In this document: piece by piece, positions 24,343 to 34,441 of the stretch
Layout of the letters: every line of letters begins with the position of its first letter
How positions within the stretch are numbered: the first letter of the stretch is position 1
Translations under genes and position numbers: made by a program
Notes under the pieces: model-generated
The model's database searches: none
What the model saw: only the letters and a program-made list of their open reading frames with translations
Told to the model about the DNA's origin: nothing
Source: Streptomyces sp. NBC_00102
GTDB lineage: Bacteria > Actinomycetota > Actinomycetes > Streptomycetales > Streptomycetaceae
Direction of reading: 5' to 3'
DNA: 64,000 nucleotides
Assembly (NCBI RefSeq): GCF_026343115.1
Contig: NZ_JAPEMC010000001.1
Span: 1,178,001-1,242,000 of the forward strand

Positions 24343-24873
24343 TCAGCCCACCGGCCCCTCGTTCCCCCGGCGGACCGTGCGCAGGGCGCGGCCCGGGGTC
24401 CAGGAGCGGACGACGAGCTCCTCGCCGTCCATGCCGGTGTGGACCACCTCGGCGATGTCGACGCGGAAGAGGTGGAACGGCTCGGGGGGTGTGGCCTCCT
24501 CGATGAAGCGGGCCAGCAGGGCGGGGTCGGTGACCTCGATCGCGCGGCCGGCGACGCGTACGTCGCCGTCGGCCATCTCGGCATCCGGCCCGGGGTTCGC
24601 CTGGATCGCGAAGCGGGGGTCGCGGAACAGGTCGAGAGCCTTGCGGGAGCGGGGCATCATGCCGAGCAGCATCTCGCCGAAGCGGAAGTCGGCCTCCAGC
24701 CCGGAGACCCGCGGCGACCCGTCCTTGCGGAGGGTGGCCAGGACCTGGTGGCGGTAGAGGCGGAAGCGCTTCTCGACGGTGGCGGCGAAGGCGGGTTCCG
24801 ACGCGTGGAAGTCCGCCCAGGTGGTCGGGGTGGTCGTGGCGGGGGCGGGGGTGTTCGGTGTCATGCCTCCCAT
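24343..24873 (-). CDS. Pyridoxamine 5'-phosphate oxidase-like (split-barrel flavin-binding) protein
   Basis: 176 residues with the split beta-barrel pattern of PNPOx-like proteins: LATLRKDGSPRVSGLEADFRF, then GMMPRSRKALDLFRDPRFAI, GDVRVAGRAIEV and a C-terminal LFRVDIAEVVHTGMDG strand. These usually bind FMN, F420 or haem, and the exact cofactor cannot be told. ATG 24873 has GAGG at 7-nt spacing; ATG 24864 is a nearby alternative. Monocistronic, with the def repeat region on its 3' side. Confidence 0.8.
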   Translation of the reverse strand: MGGMTPNTPAPATTTPTTWADFHASEPAFAATVEKRFRLYRHQVLATLRKDGSPRVSGLEADFRFGEMLLGMMPRSRKALDLFRDPRFAIQANPGPDAEMADGDVRVAGRAIEVTDPALLARFIEEATPPEPFHLFRVDIAEVVHTGMDGEELVVRSWTPGRALRTVRRGNEGPVG

Positions 24874-24995
24874 CGAAGCGCCTCATCCCGACACCTTCTG
24901 TCAGGATTTCCGGCGGGTCACCGCAACGGGTGCGGAGGCCGGGGGCGTCCGGCCGCGCACCCTCGAAGCGCCCCTGCGCGGGGCGCCTCCCCGGA

Positions 24996-25757
24996 TCACT
25001 CCACGATGCCGCGCTCCCGGGCCGCCGCGAGCCACAGCGGGAACTCGGCCACGAGCCGGTCGTAGAGCTCCTCGTCGGGGACGGTACGGGGGTCGGGTCC
25101 GGCGTGGAAGTACCCGGCGTTGTCGACCACGCGCTTGGCGGGGACGGCGAGTTCGTCGAGCTTGCGCAGGAAGTCGAACTGGGTGCTGCGGGTGTTGCCG
25201 AACCCGACGAACTGCCAGAACAGCGGGAGTTCGGCGGCCTTGCAGAGGTAGCGTTCGGCCGCGAGTTTGTTGATGGGGCCGCCGTCGGTCTGGAAGACGA
25301 CGAGAGCGGGGGCGGTGGAGCCGCTGTCGAGGTAGTGGTCGATGACCGCGTCCATCGCCAGGTGGTAGCTGGTCTTCCCCATGTGCCCGAGGCTCGCCGC
25401 GATCGCGTCGACGCGCCCCCGGTGGTTGTCGAGGGCGATGTCGGTGACGGCGTCGATGTCGGTGGAGAAGAAGACGACGGGGACGCGTCCGTCGTCGTCG
25501 AGGTGGGCCGAGAGCCCGAGGACCTGGTCAGCGAGGGCCTGGACGCTGCCGTCCTTGTAGTAGTCCTTCATCGAGCCCGAGTAGTCGAGGACCAGGTAGA
25601 CCGCCGCCCGGGCGCCGTCCATGCCGCGCTTGCGCAGGGAGACGCCCGCCCTCTTGTAGAGGCTGACGAGGCCGGGCGCACGCGCCGCCACCTTGTCGAG
25701 GGAGAGCGCGGGGCCCGCACCCGTGCCCGTGCCCGTGCCCGTGGGTGATCCGATCAT
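24996..25757 (-). CDS. VWA-domain protein (TerF-like)
   Basis: 253 residues. A von Willebrand factor A domain begins near residue 50, with MIDAS motif YLVLDYSGSM (DxSxS) and further ligands in FFSTDIDAVTDIA and VVFQTDGGP. The N-terminus has a Gly/Thr linker followed by LVSLYKRAGVSLRKRG, a segment typical of tellurium-resistance-associated vWA proteins (TerF/TerY type). No signal peptide, so cytoplasmic. ATG 25757 follows GGAGAC at good spacing. No other ter genes are nearby. Substrate or partner unknown. Confidence 0.85.
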   Translation of the reverse strand: MIGSPTGTGTGTGAGPALSLDKVAARAPGLVSLYKRAGVSLRKRGMDGARAAVYLVLDYSGSMKDYYKDGSVQALADQVLGLSAHLDDDGRVPVVFFSTDIDAVTDIALDNHRGRVDAIAASLGHMGKTSYHLAMDAVIDHYLDSGSTAPALVVFQTDGGPINKLAAERYLCKAAELPLFWQFVGFGNTRSTQFDFLRKLDELAVPAKRVVDNAGYFHAGPDPRTVPDEELYDRLVAEFPLWLAAARERGIVE

Positions 25758-25770
25758 GCTTGTCTCCGTT

Positions 25771-25805
25771 CCGATCCGGTCCGATCCCGAGCGATCCGAT
25801 CCGGT
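25771..25805. repeat. GATCCG-rich short repeats upstream of the vWA gene
   Basis: About 35 bp contains four near-copies of CCGATCC(G/C) at 5-11 bp spacing in the divergent promoter region. It could be a regulator site or simple-sequence drift. Confidence 0.4.
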
Positions 25806-25983
25806 TGCGCCGGACACCGAGTCACCGCTCCACGCCTGCTTGGTACGGGGGTCGGTGGTCGCGCCGCCGCCCCCAGGCTGCCATCCGACACCCGGGCATA
25901 TGGTCCGAATTTCGGGTTCGCTATCTTGATCGCCGCCGTCACCTCGGCACCGCGCACCACCTCGCCCAGTGAAGGAGCCGGTC

Positions 25984-26907
25984 ATGGAGGCCGACACCCC
26001 CGCCGACACCCCCACCTGTTACCGCCATCCGTCCTTCGAGACGCATGTCCGCTGCACCCGCTGCGACCGCCGGATATGCCCGGACTGCATGCGGGAAGCC
26101 GCGGTCGGCCATCAGTGCCCGGAGTGCGTACGGGAGGGCAACCGCACGGTCCGCCAGTCGCGGAGCCTCTTCGGCGGAGGGGTCCCGTCGGGCACGAAGC
26201 CCCTGGTCACGTACGCGCTCATCGCCCTGAACGTCCTCGCCTACGTCGCCGAGGTCGTGAAGCCGGAGATCCTCGACCGGTTCGGGCTGCTCGGGGCGGC
26301 GCTCACCGGCCCCGACGGAGCCCTGTACGTGTACGACGGCTGGACGCCGCCCGGTTACGAGTTGACCGGGGTGGCCGGCGGCGAGTGGTACCGGCTGCTG
26401 ACCGGATCGTTCCTGCATCTGCCGCCGGACTCGTCGATCGGCGTGATGCACCTGGTCTTCAACATGCTGGCGCTGTGGAACCTCGGCCGGGACGTGGAGA
26501 CCCAGCTCGGCAAGGTCCGGTACACGGCGCTGTACCTGCTCTCCGCGGTGGGCAGTTCGGTGCTGGTGTACGTACTGGCGCCCGACAGCAACACCGTGGG
26601 GGCCTCCGGCGCGATCTTCGGGCTTGCCGCCGCCTTCTACGTCATCGGCCGGCGGCTGGGCCGCGACGTGGGTCAGCTGAACCGCTTCATGGCCGGGTTC
26701 CTGGTCTGGATGGTGATCTCCGCCTTCTTCACCTCCTGGCAGGGCCACCTCGGCGGCCTCCTCACCGGCGGCCTGGTGATGTCCGGGCTGGCGTACGCCC
26801 CCGCGAAGCTCCGCAACGGCCTCGCGCAGAGCGTCTCCGCCGTGGTGCTGCTGGGTCTGCTGGTGCTCGTGCTGGTACTGAGGACGAACGCGCTGACGGG
26901 CGGCTGA
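25984..26907 (+). CDS. Rhomboid-family intramembrane serine protease with N-terminal B-box-like zinc finger
   Basis: 307-residue membrane protein. The first ~55 residues form a Cys/His zinc-binding region (CYRHP, CTRCDRRICPDC, HQCPEC) typical of actinobacterial rhomboids. Six or seven membrane helices follow. Catalytic Ser is in VGASGAIFGL (GxSG) and catalytic His in WQGHLGGLLTGG; the HLVFNMLALWNLG helix carries the conserved His and Asn of the oxyanion region. ATG 25984 has AAGGAG upstream. Divergent from the vWA gene; a 21-bp hairpin follows. Confidence 0.93.
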   Translation: MEADTPADTPTCYRHPSFETHVRCTRCDRRICPDCMREAAVGHQCPECVREGNRTVRQSRSLFGGGVPSGTKPLVTYALIALNVLAYVAEVVKPEILDRFGLLGAALTGPDGALYVYDGWTPPGYELTGVAGGEWYRLLTGSFLHLPPDSSIGVMHLVFNMLALWNLGRDVETQLGKVRYTALYLLSAVGSSVLVYVLAPDSNTVGASGAIFGLAAAFYVIGRRLGRDVGQLNRFMAGFLVWMVISAFFTSWQGHLGGLLTGGLVMSGLAYAPAKLRNGLAQSVSAVVLLGLLVLVLVLRTNALTGG

Positions 26908-26922
26908 GAGCCGGGGACCGCA

Positions 26923-26968
26923 CGTACGAATGCCCGGCACGGACGACTCCGTGCCGGGCATTCGTACG
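26923..26968. terminator. Bidirectional terminator between the rhomboid gene and gltD
   Basis: A perfect 21-bp stem (26923-26943 with 26948-26968) with a 4-nt loop CGAC, among the strongest hairpins in the window, lying between convergent genes. Confidence 0.9.
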
Positions 26969-27080
26969 CTCCGCCGACCCGCCCCGTCACGCGCCACGGC
27001 GCCCACCCAAGTCCGGTCGGGGACGAGGTGGGCGCCGCGTTCAGTTCCGTACGCCGTTGTACGGGACGTCTGCTCCGGGG

Positions 27081-27102
27081 CCGGCCGCGGAAGTGCGGCC
27101 GG
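27081..27102 (-). terminator. Hairpin just after gltD
   Basis: CCGGCCGC (27081-27088) pairs with GCGGCCGG (27095-27102) around GGAAGT, 16 bp beyond the gltD stop on the minus strand. Probable first terminator of gltBD, backed by the larger hairpin at 26923-26968. Confidence 0.6.
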
Positions 27103-27118
27103 TTCCGGCGATCGGGGG

Positions 27119-28579
27119 TCAGACCATCAGGGAACGGTCCGTGGGGCGGATCGGGGCCGGCAGGGCGCTGGTCCCGGTCAGGAAGCGGTCCACGCCGCGT
27201 GCCGCGGAGCGGCCCTCGGCGATGGCCCACACGATGAGCGACTGGCCGCGGCCGGCGTCACCGGCGACGAAGACGCCTTCGACGTTGGTCGCGTAGTCGG
27301 CGTCGCGGGCGATGTTACCCCGCTCGTCGAGGCCGACACCGAACTGCTCGACGAGACCGTTGGCCTGGTCGGTGCCGGTGAAGCCCATGGCGAGGGTGAC
27401 GAGCTGGGCCGGGATGCGGCGCTCGGTGCCGGCCTTCTGCTCCAGCTTGCCGTCCTTGAACTCCACCTCGATGAGGTGCAGTGCCTGGACGTTGCCGTCC
27501 TCGTCGCCCTCGAAGTGGGTGGTGGAGACGGAGTAGAGCCGCTCGCCGCCCTCCTCGTGCGCGGAGGTGACCTTGTAGAGCATGGGGAAGGTCGGCCAGG
27601 GCTGGTTGGCGTTCCGGTCCTCGCCGGGCCGCGGCATGATCTCCAGCTGCGTGACGGAGAGCGCGCCCTGGCGGTGGGCGGTGCCCACGCAGTCGGCTCC
27701 GGTGTCGCCGCCGCCGATGACCACGACGTGCTTGCCCTCGGCGCTGATCGGGGAGACCGTCAGGTCGCCCTCCTGCACCTTGTTGGCGAGCGGCAGGTAC
27801 TCCATGGCGAAGTGGACGCCGTTGAGCTCGCGGCCGGGGACCGGGAGGTCGCGGGAGACCGTGGCACCGGCCGCGACGACGACCGCGTCGTAGCGGCGGC
27901 GCAGCGCGTCGGCCGGCATGTCGGTGCCGATCTCCACCTCGGTGCGGAACTTGGTGCCCTCCGCGCGCATCTGCTCGATGCGGCGGTTGATGTGCGACTT
28001 CTCCATCTTGAACTCGGGGATGCCGTAACGCAGCAGGCCGCCGATGCGGTCGGCGCGCTCGTACACGACGACCGTGTGGCCGGCCCGGGTCAGCTGCTGG
28101 GCGGCGGCGAGTCCGGCGGGGCCGGAGCCGATGACGGCGACGGTCTTGCCGGAGAGGCGCTCGGGCGGCTGCGGGGTGACGTCGCCGCTGTCCCACGCCT
28201 TGTCGATGATGGAGACTTCGACGTTCTTGATGGTGACGGCCGGCTGGTTGATGCCGAGCACGCACGCGGACTCGCAGGGAGCCGGGCACAGCCGCCCGGT
28301 GAACTCCGGGAAGTTGTTCGTGGCGTGCAGGCGCTCGGACGCGGCGGTCCAGTCCTCGCGGTAGGCGTAGTCGTTCCACTCGGGGATGAGGTTTCCGAGC
28401 GGACAGCCGTTGTGGCAGAACGGGATGCCGCAGTCCATGCAGCGGCCGGCCTGCTTGCTGATGATGGGGAGCAGGGAGCCCGGAACGTAGACCTCGTTCC
28501 AGTCCTTGACGCGCTCTCCCACGGGGCGGGTCTGCGCGACCTCGCGCCCGGTGGTCAGGAAGCCCTTGGGGTCAGCCAT
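27119..28579 (-). CDS. gltD: Glutamate synthase (NADPH) small subunit
   Basis: FAD/iron-sulfur subunit that passes electrons from NADPH to GltB. The 486-residue protein has an N-terminal Cys cluster ([19 protein letters not shown]) with a second group further on ([13 protein letters not shown]) for the 4Fe-4S centres, FAD-binding [15 protein letters not shown] and NADPH-binding [13 protein letters not shown]. Normal length. Its ATG lies 8 bp inside the 3' end of gltB, so the subunits are translationally coupled. Confidence 0.97.
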   Translation of the reverse strand: MADPKGFLTTGREVAQTRPVGERVKDWNEVYVPGSLLPIISKQAGRCMDCGIPFCHNGCPLGNLIPEWNDYAYREDWTAASERLHATNNFPEFTGRLCPAPCESACVLGINQPAVTIKNVEVSIIDKAWDSGDVTPQPPERLSGKTVAVIGSGPAGLAAAQQLTRAGHTVVVYERADRIGGLLRYGIPEFKMEKSHINRRIEQMRAEGTKFRTEVEIGTDMPADALRRRYDAVVVAAGATVSRDLPVPGRELNGVHFAMEYLPLANKVQEGDLTVSPISAEGKHVVVIGGGDTGADCVGTAHRQGALSVTQLEIMPRPGEDRNANQPWPTFPMLYKVTSAHEEGGERLYSVSTTHFEGDEDGNVQALHLIEVEFKDGKLEQKAGTERRIPAQLVTLAMGFTGTDQANGLVEQFGVGLDERGNIARDADYATNVEGVFVAGDAGRGQSLIVWAIAEGRSAARGVDRFLTGTSALPAPIRPTDRSLMV

Positions 28580-31500
28580 TGGTCGCCGCCTCCATCATCT
28601 TCTCGGTGGTCTCCTGCTCGGAGAGACCGGCGAGCTCAGCGGCGTCCTTGGCGGCGAGCACTGCCTTGTAGGTGGACGGGATGATCTTGCTGAAGCGGGT
28701 CACCGAGGTGGCCCACTCGGCGAGGAGCTTCTCGGCGACGGTCGAGCCGGTCTCCTCCTGGTGGCGGCGCACGACGTCGTGCAGCCACTGGGCGTCGGCC
28801 TCGGAGAGCTCCTCGATCGCGCCGAGGTTCCCCGGGTTGACGTGGTCGCGGTTCAGGTCGACGACGTACGCGACGCCGCCCGACATGCCGGCCGCGAAGT
28901 TGCGGCCGGTCTCGCCGAGGACGACCGCGTGGCCGCCGGTCATGTACTCGCAGCCGTGGTCGCCCACGCCTTCGGAGACGACGGTGGCACCGGAGTTGCG
29001 GACGCAGAAGCGTTCGCCGGTACGGCCCCGCAGGAACAGCTCGCCGCCGGTGGCGCCGTAGCCGATGGTGTTGCCCGCGATGGTGGAGTACTCGGCGAGG
29101 TGGTCGGCGCCGCGGTCCGGGCGGATGACGATACGGCCGCCGGAGAGGCCCTTGCCGACGTAGTCGTTGGCGTCGCCCTCCAGGCGGAGGGTGACTCCGG
29201 CCGGGAGGAAGGCGCCGAAGGACTGGCCGGCCGAGCCGGTGAAGGTGATGTCGATGGTGTTCTCGGGCAGGCCCGCACCGCCGAACTTCTTCGTGACCTC
29301 GTGGCCGAGCATCGTACCGACGGTGCGGTTGACGTTGCGGATGGCGACCTGGGCGCGGACCGGCTGGGCGGCTTCCGCGCTGTCGGCGCCGAGCGCGTCG
29401 GAGGCGAGCTTGATCAGCTCGTTGTCGAGCGCCTTGGCGAGGCCGTGGTCCTGCTCGACGATCCGGTGGCGGACCGCGCCCTCGGGGAGCTCGGGCACGT
29501 GGAACAGCGGCGCCAGGTCGAGGCCCTGGGCCTTCCAGTGGGTGATCGCCCGGTCGGTGTCGAGGAGTTCGGCGTGACCGACCGCCTCTTCGATCGTGCG
29601 GAAGCCCAGCTCGGCGAGGATCTCGCGGACCTCTTCGGCGATGAACTGGAAGAAGTTCACGACGTACTCGGCCTTGCCGGAGAAGCGGTCGCGCAGCACG
29701 GGGTTCTGCGTGGCGATGCCGACCGGGCAGGTGTCGAGGTGGCAGACGCGCATCATGACGCAGCCGGAGACGACGAGCGGGGCGGTCGCGAAACCGAACT
29801 CCTCGGCGCCCAGCAGTGCGGCGATGACGACGTCGCGGCCGGTCTTGAGCTGGCCGTCGGTCTGCACGACGATGCGGTCGCGCAGGCCGTTGAGGAGCAG
29901 CGTCTGCTGGGTCTCGGCGAGGCCGAGCTCCCAGGGGCCGCCCGCGTGCTTGAGCGAGGTGAGCGGGGAGGCGCCCGTTCCGCCGTCGTGGCCGGAGATG
30001 AGGACGACGTCCGCGTGGGCCTTGGACACACCGGCCGCGACCGTTCCGACGCCGACTTCGGAGACCAGCTTCACGTGGATGCGGGCCGCCGGGTTGGCGT
30101 TCTTGAGGTCGTGGATCAGCTGAGCCAGGTCCTCGATGGAGTAGATGTCGTGGTGCGGGGGCGGCGAGATGAGGCCGACGCCCGGGGTGGAGTGCCGGGT
30201 CTTGGCGACCCAGGGGTAGACCTTGTGGCCGGGCAGCTGGCCGCCCTCGCCGGGCTTGGCACCCTGCGCCATCTTGATCTGGATGTCGTCGGCGTGGACG
30301 AGGTACTCGCTGGTGACACCGAAGCGGCCGGAGGCGACCTGCTTGATGGCCGAGCGGCGTGCCGGGTCGTGCAGACGGTCGGAGTCCTCGCCGCCCTCGC
30401 CGGTGTTGGACTTGGCGCCGAGCTGGTTCATCGCGATGGCGAGCGTCTCGTGCGCCTCGCGGGAGATCGAGCCGTAGGACATGGCGCCGGTGGAGAAGCG
30501 CTTGACGATGTCGGCGACGGACTCGACCTCGTCGACGGAGATCGGGGCGCGGTCGGACTTGAAGCCGAACAGGCCGCGGAGCGTCATCAGCCGCTCGGAC
30601 TGCTCGTTCACCCGGTCCGTGTACTTCTTGAAGATGTCGTACCGGCGGTTGCGGGTGGCGTGCTGGAGGCGGAAGACCGTCTCCGGGTCGAACAGGTGCG
30701 GTTCGCCCTCGCGGCGCCACTGGTACTCGCCGCCGATCTCCAGCGCGCGGTGCGAGGCCGCGATGCCGGAGGCGGGGTACGCCTTGGTGTGCCGGGCGGC
30801 GACCTCCTTGGCGACGACGTCGAGGCCGGCGCCGCCGATCTTGGTGGCGGTGCCGTTGAAGTACGTCGCGACGAAGGACTCGTCGAGGCCGACGGCCTCG
30901 AAGACCTGGGCGCCGCGGTAGGAGGCGACGGTGGAGATGCCCATCTTCGACATGACCTTGAGGACGCCCTTGCCGAGGGCGTAGATCAGGTTGCGGATGG
31001 CCTGCTCGGGCTCGATGCCCTCGATGAACGTACCGGCGCGGACGAGGTCCTCGACGGACTCCATGGCGAGGTACGGGTTGACGGCGGCGGCGCCGTAGCC
31101 GATCAGCAGGGCGACGTGGTGGACCTCGCGGACGTCACCGGCCTCGACCAGCAGGCCCACCTGGGTGCGCTGCTTGGTGCGGATGAGGTGGTGGTGGACG
31201 GCGGAGGTGAGCAGCAGCGACGGGATCGGCGCGTGCTCGGCGTCGGAGTGCCGGTCGGAGAGGACGATGAGGCGGGCGCCGTCCTCGATGGCGGTGTCGA
31301 CCTCGGTACAGATGGCCTCGATGCGGGCGGCGAGGGCGTCGCCGCCGCCGCTGACGCGGTAGAGGCCGGCCAGGGTGGCGGCCTTCATGCCCGGCATGTC
31401 GCCGTCGGCGTTGATGTGTATCAGCTTGGCGAGCTCGTCGTTGTCGATCACCGGGAACGGCAGCGTGACGCTGCGGCAGGTCGCGGCGTTCGGCTCCAGG

Positions 31501-33131
31501 ATGTTGCCCTGGGGGCCGAGCGAGGAGCGCAGCGAGGTGACGAGCTCCTCGCGGATGGCGTCCAGCGGCGGGTTGGTGACCTGGGCGAAGAGCTGGGTGA
31601 AGTAGTCGAAGAGCAGCCGGGGCCGGGCGGAGAGCGCGGCGATCGGCGAGTCGGTGCCCATGGAGCCGAGCGGCTCGCCGGCGGTGCGGGCCATCGGGGC
31701 GAGGATGACGCGGAGCTCTTCCTCGGTGTAGCCGAAGGTCTGCTGGCGGCGGGTGACCGAGGCGTGGGTGTGCACGATGTGCTCGCGCTCGGGGAGGTCG
31801 CCGAGTTCGATCTCGCCGGTCTCCAGCCACTCCTCGTAGGGCTGCTCGCCCGCGAGGCCGTCCTTGATCTCGTCGTCTTCGATGATGCGGTGCTCGGCGG
31901 TGTCGACGAGGAACATCTTGCCGGGCTGGAGGCGGCCCTTGCGGACGACCTTGGCGGGGTCGATGTCGAGGACGCCGACCTCGGAGGAGAGGACGACGAG
32001 GCCCTCGTCGGTGACCCAGTAGCGGCCGGGGCGCAGTCCGTTGCGGTCGAGGACCGCGCCGACCTGGGTGCCGTCGGTGAAGGTGACGCAGGCGGGTCCG
32101 TCCCAGGGCTCCATCATCGTGGAGTGGTACTGGTAGAACGCGCGGCGGGCCGGGTCCATGGAGTCGTGGTTCTCCCACGCCTCGGGGACCATCATCAGCA
32201 CCGAGTGCGGCAGCGAGCGTCCGCCGAGGTGGAGCAGCTCCAGGACCTCGTCGAAGGAGGCCGAGTCGGAGGCGTCCGGGGTGCAGACGGGGAAGATGCG
32301 GTCGAGCGCGGCGTCCCCGAAGAGTCCGGAGGCGAGCTGCGACTCGCGGGCCTTCATCCAGTTGCGGTTGCCCTTGACCGTGTTGATCTCGCCGTTGTGG
32401 GCGACGAACCGGTACGGGTGGGCCAGCGGCCAGCTGGGGAAGGTGTTGGTGGAGAAGCGGGAGTGGACGAGTGCGACGGCGGTGGCGAACCGGCGGTCGG
32501 ACAGGTCGGGGAAGAAAGGTTCCAGCTGCCCGGTGGTGAGCATGCCCTTGTAGACGAGGGTGCGGGCGGAGAGCGACGGGAAGTAGACACCGGCCTCCCG
32601 CTCGGCACGCTTGCGCAGGACGAAGGCCTTGCGGTCCAGGGCGATGCCGGTGCTGGTGCCGTCGGCGACGAAGAGCTGACGGAACTCGGGCATGGTGGCG
32701 CGGGCGCCCTTGCCGAGGAGGCCGGGGGCGACCGGGACCTCGCGCCAGCCGAGGACGTCGAGGCCCTCTTCGCCGGCGATCTTCTCGATCTCCTGGACGG
32801 CGTCCGTGGAGCCGTCGGCGGGGAGGAAGGCGATGCCGACGGCGTACGCGCCGGCATCCGGGAGGCCGAAGCCGGTCTCTTCGCGGAGGAAGGCGTCCGG
32901 GACCTGGAGGAGAATTCCGGCGCCGTCGCCCGAGTCGGGCTCCGAGCCGGTGGCACCGCGGTGTTCGAGGTTGCGCAGTACGGTCAGCGCCTGCTCGACC
33001 AGCGCGTGGCTGGCCACACCGGTCAGGGTGGCGACGAACCCGACACCGCAGGCGTCGTGTTCGTTACGGGGGTCGTACATCCCCTGCTGGGCGGGGCGAC
33101 CGTCCATGGGCGACCAGGCGTGGATGCGCAT
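28572..33131 (-). CDS. gltB: Glutamate synthase large subunit
   Basis: Catalyses glutamine plus 2-oxoglutarate to two glutamates; with glutamine synthetase it is the main ammonia assimilation route. The 1519-residue protein starts with a ~27-residue propeptide, and cleavage exposes the catalytic Cys28 of DACGVGFVA in the glutaminase domain. The FMN/synthase domain has [21 protein letters not shown]-type conservation around HDIYSIEDL, and the 3Fe-4S cysteines are in [13 protein letters not shown]. The GXGXG-rich C-terminal helix domain is complete ([14 protein letters not shown]). I chose ATG 33131, preceded by GGGAGAG. A GlnR-like site lies about 63 bp upstream. Confidence 0.97.
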   Translation of the reverse strand: MRIHAWSPMDGRPAQQGMYDPRNEHDACGVGFVATLTGVASHALVEQALTVLRNLEHRGATGSEPDSGDGAGILLQVPDAFLREETGFGLPDAGAYAVGIAFLPADGSTDAVQEIEKIAGEEGLDVLGWREVPVAPGLLGKGARATMPEFRQLFVADGTSTGIALDRKAFVLRKRAEREAGVYFPSLSARTLVYKGMLTTGQLEPFFPDLSDRRFATAVALVHSRFSTNTFPSWPLAHPYRFVAHNGEINTVKGNRNWMKARESQLASGLFGDAALDRIFPVCTPDASDSASFDEVLELLHLGGRSLPHSVLMMVPEAWENHDSMDPARRAFYQYHSTMMEPWDGPACVTFTDGTQVGAVLDRNGLRPGRYWVTDEGLVVLSSEVGVLDIDPAKVVRKGRLQPGKMFLVDTAEHRIIEDDEIKDGLAGEQPYEEWLETGEIELGDLPEREHIVHTHASVTRRQQTFGYTEEELRVILAPMARTAGEPLGSMGTDSPIAALSARPRLLFDYFTQLFAQVTNPPLDAIREELVTSLRSSLGPQGNILEPNAATCRSVTLPFPVIDNDELAKLIHINADGDMPGMKAATLAGLYRVSGGGDALAARIEAICTEVDTAIEDGARLIVLSDRHSDAEHAPIPSLLLTSAVHHHLIRTKQRTQVGLLVEAGDVREVHHVALLIGYGAAAVNPYLAMESVEDLVRAGTFIEGIEPEQAIRNLIYALGKGVLKVMSKMGISTVASYRGAQVFEAVGLDESFVATYFNGTATKIGGAGLDVVAKEVAARHTKAYPASGIAASHRALEIGGEYQWRREGEPHLFDPETVFRLQHATRNRRYDIFKKYTDRVNEQSERLMTLRGLFGFKSDRAPISVDEVESVADIVKRFSTGAMSYGSISREAHETLAIAMNQLGAKSNTGEGGEDSDRLHDPARRSAIKQVASGRFGVTSEYLVHADDIQIKMAQGAKPGEGGQLPGHKVYPWVAKTRHSTPGVGLISPPPHHDIYSIEDLAQLIHDLKNANPAARIHVKLVSEVGVGTVAAGVSKAHADVVLISGHDGGTGASPLTSLKHAGGPWELGLAETQQTLLLNGLRDRIVVQTDGQLKTGRDVVIAALLGAEEFGFATAPLVVSGCVMMRVCHLDTCPVGIATQNPVLRDRFSGKAEYVVNFFQFIAEEVREILAELGFRTIEEAVGHAELLDTDRAITHWKAQGLDLAPLFHVPELPEGAVRHRIVEQDHGLAKALDNELIKLASDALGADSAEAAQPVRAQVAIRNVNRTVGTMLGHEVTKKFGGAGLPENTIDITFTGSAGQSFGAFLPAGVTLRLEGDANDYVGKGLSGGRIVIRPDRGADHLAEYSTIAGNTIGYGATGGELFLRGRTGERFCVRNSGATVVSEGVGDHGCEYMTGGHAVVLGETGRNFAAGMSGGVAYVVDLNRDHVNPGNLGAIEELSEADAQWLHDVVRRHQEETGSTVAEKLLAEWATSVTRFSKIIPSTYKAVLAAKDAAELAGLSEQETTEKMMEAATNG

Positions 33132-33193
33132 CGGCTCTCCCGTCGTCGTCGTGGCATATGCATTGCCGAGGGACGACGTTGGCCCTCTGCGAA

Positions 33194-33209
33194 ATTTCGT
33201 GCAGGTTAC
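33194..33209 (-). promoter_or_regulatory. Candidate GlnR half-box upstream of gltB
   Basis: On the minus strand: GTAAC, six bases, GAAAT. The actinobacterial GlnR a-b unit is GTnAC-n6-GAAAC, so nine of ten defined positions match. It is 63-78 bp upstream of the gltB start. The flanking second unit is missing. Confidence 0.4.
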
Positions 33210-33372
33210 ATGATGGGGCGCTTCTCGATGAGCGGAAGGCCCGTTCCAACATGCGGACATTGCATCGCAAGGGATGGGGTCGCAGTCGGAGAGATCAACG
33301 ACCGGGGGAGCCGCAGAGAGCAGGCGTCGTTGCCTGCGGTGTCTGAGGCTCATGCCCGGCGGCCATGCGATC

Positions 33373-33388
33373 GAAACCAGGAAGTAAC
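33373..33388 (+). promoter_or_regulatory. Second GlnR-like element upstream of gltB
   Basis: GAAAC, six bases, GTAAC: the inner half (b1-a2) of the four-part GlnR consensus. Outer halves are not evident. About 240 bp upstream of the gltB start. Confidence 0.3.
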
Positions 33389-33439
33389 GATTACTTATGT
33401 GGTGTCGTGCATAGGCTCTCATTTTACGTCGAGTGAACC

Positions 33440-33461
33440 GTTTCCGCCCAGTGGCGGAAAC
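33440..33461. repeat. Perfect inverted repeat upstream of gltB
   Basis: A 9-bp stem GTTTCCGCC/GGCGGAAAC around CAGT in an AT-richer stretch. It could be an operator or an RNA hairpin; no strong T tract follows on either strand. Confidence 0.6.
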
Positions 33462-33593
33462 CAGGACGTACGTCACACGTATTTCCGGGGTGTTGCGGGT
33501 TGCTTTCCGGACCGCCGTATGGATGGGGCCGTACGGGCTACCGGGCGCACCCCGTGAGGCCGTGGCCCGTCGGGCGGCACCGGGACCGCCCCG

Positions 33594-33672
33594 GGGAGCC
33601 CCTCACCGCGGGCGAACACGGAGGCCCACCGCGGCCTCCGCAGGGGCCCCTGGGAGCCCCTCACCGCGGGCG
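33594..33672. repeat. 21-bp direct repeat pair downstream of the VIT gene
   Basis: Identical 21-mers at 33594-33614 and 33652-33672 (period 58 bp), separated by a small hairpin CGGAGGCC/GGCCTCCG at 33619-33640 that may be the VIT terminator. Confidence 0.7.
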
Positions 33673-33706
33673 GCGCGGATGGCCTCCACGGGGGCCGACC
33701 CGGAGG

Positions 33707-34441
33707 TCAGCCGCCCACCGCGACCCCGAAGAGTCCGCCGAGGCCGAAGGTGAGCGCGGCCGCGGCGCCGCCCAGCGCGAGCTGTCGCAGTCCGCTGAAC
33801 CACCAGCTGCGGGCCGTCACCCGGGCCACCACCGCGCCGCAGCCGAAGAGGCCGATGAGCGCGAGCAGGACGGCCGGCCAGAGCGCGGTCGCGCCGAGCA
33901 GGTACGGCAGCAGGGGCAGCAGCGCGCCGAGCGCGAAGGCCGTGAACGAGGAGCCGGCGGCCACGAGCGGCGACGGCAGGTCACCGGGGTCGATGCCGAG
34001 CTCTTCGCGGGCGTGGATCTCCAGGGCCTGTTCGGGGTCGGCGGAGAGCTGCCGGGCGACCTCGGTCGCGAGGTGCGGCTCGACTCCCCGGGAAATGTAG
34101 AGCTCGGCGAGCTCCCGCATCTCGTCGTCCGGGTGCTTGCGCAACTCGCGCCGCTCCACGTCGAGTTCGGCCTCCACCAGCTCCCGCTGGGAGGCGACCG
34201 AGGTGTACTCGCCGGCCGCCATCGAGAAGGCGCCCGCCGCGAGGCCGGCCAGACCCGTGATGACCATGGTCCGGTGCGAGACGTCGCCGCCGGCGACACC
34301 CGTCATCAGTGCGAGGTTCGAGACCAGGCCGTCCATGGCGCCGAAGACGGCGGGGCGCAGCCAGCCACCGTTGACGTCCCGGTGGGTGTGGTTGTCGCGG
34401 TGCGCCTCGTGCAGTGCGGCGTCGGTCTCGATGATGGACAC
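33707..34441 (-). CDS. VIT/CCC1-family iron/manganese transporter
   Basis: Membrane protein of the vacuolar iron transporter family, exporting or sequestering Fe2+/Mn2+. Of 244 residues, the N-terminal HRDNHTHRDVNGGWLRPAVFGAMDGLVSN is the typical opening with the metal-path Asp. The first helices contain GAFSMAAGEYTSVASQRELVEAE, and the cytoplasmic metal-binding domain has several Glu (EREL, ELAELYISRGV, HAREELGID). Two or three C-terminal helices complete the five-helix fold. GTG start with GGGGAG close upstream. A good DmdR/IdeR iron box lies 128-146 bp upstream. Confidence 0.9.
   Translation of the reverse strand: MSIIETDAALHEAHRDNHTHRDVNGGWLRPAVFGAMDGLVSNLALMTGVAGGDVSHRTMVITGLAGLAAGAFSMAAGEYTSVASQRELVEAELDVERRELRKHPDDEMRELAELYISRGVEPHLATEVARQLSADPEQALEIHAREELGIDPGDLPSPLVAAGSSFTAFALGALLPLLPYLLGATALWPAVLLALIGLFGCGAVVARVTARSWWFSGLRQLALGGAAAALTFGLGGLFGVAVGG

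Larger units (their letters stand above)
33132..33706. other. Intergenic region between gltB and the VIT gene
   Basis: 575 bp without a convincing gene. From the gltB side it holds a GlnR-like box (33194-33209), a second partial one (33373-33388), a perfect inverted repeat GTTTCCGCC/GGCGGAAAC with loop CAGT (33440-33461), two 21-bp direct repeats (33594-33614, 33652-33672) and a small hairpin (33619-33640) that may end the VIT transcript. Confidence 0.5.

Noticed and set aside
28506-33557. A 1683-codon open frame on the plus strand opposite gltB
   Set aside because: It is a mirror of gltB codon bias: low-complexity Asp/Glu/Gly/Val/Leu composition, no domain, and gltB on the other strand is unmistakable.
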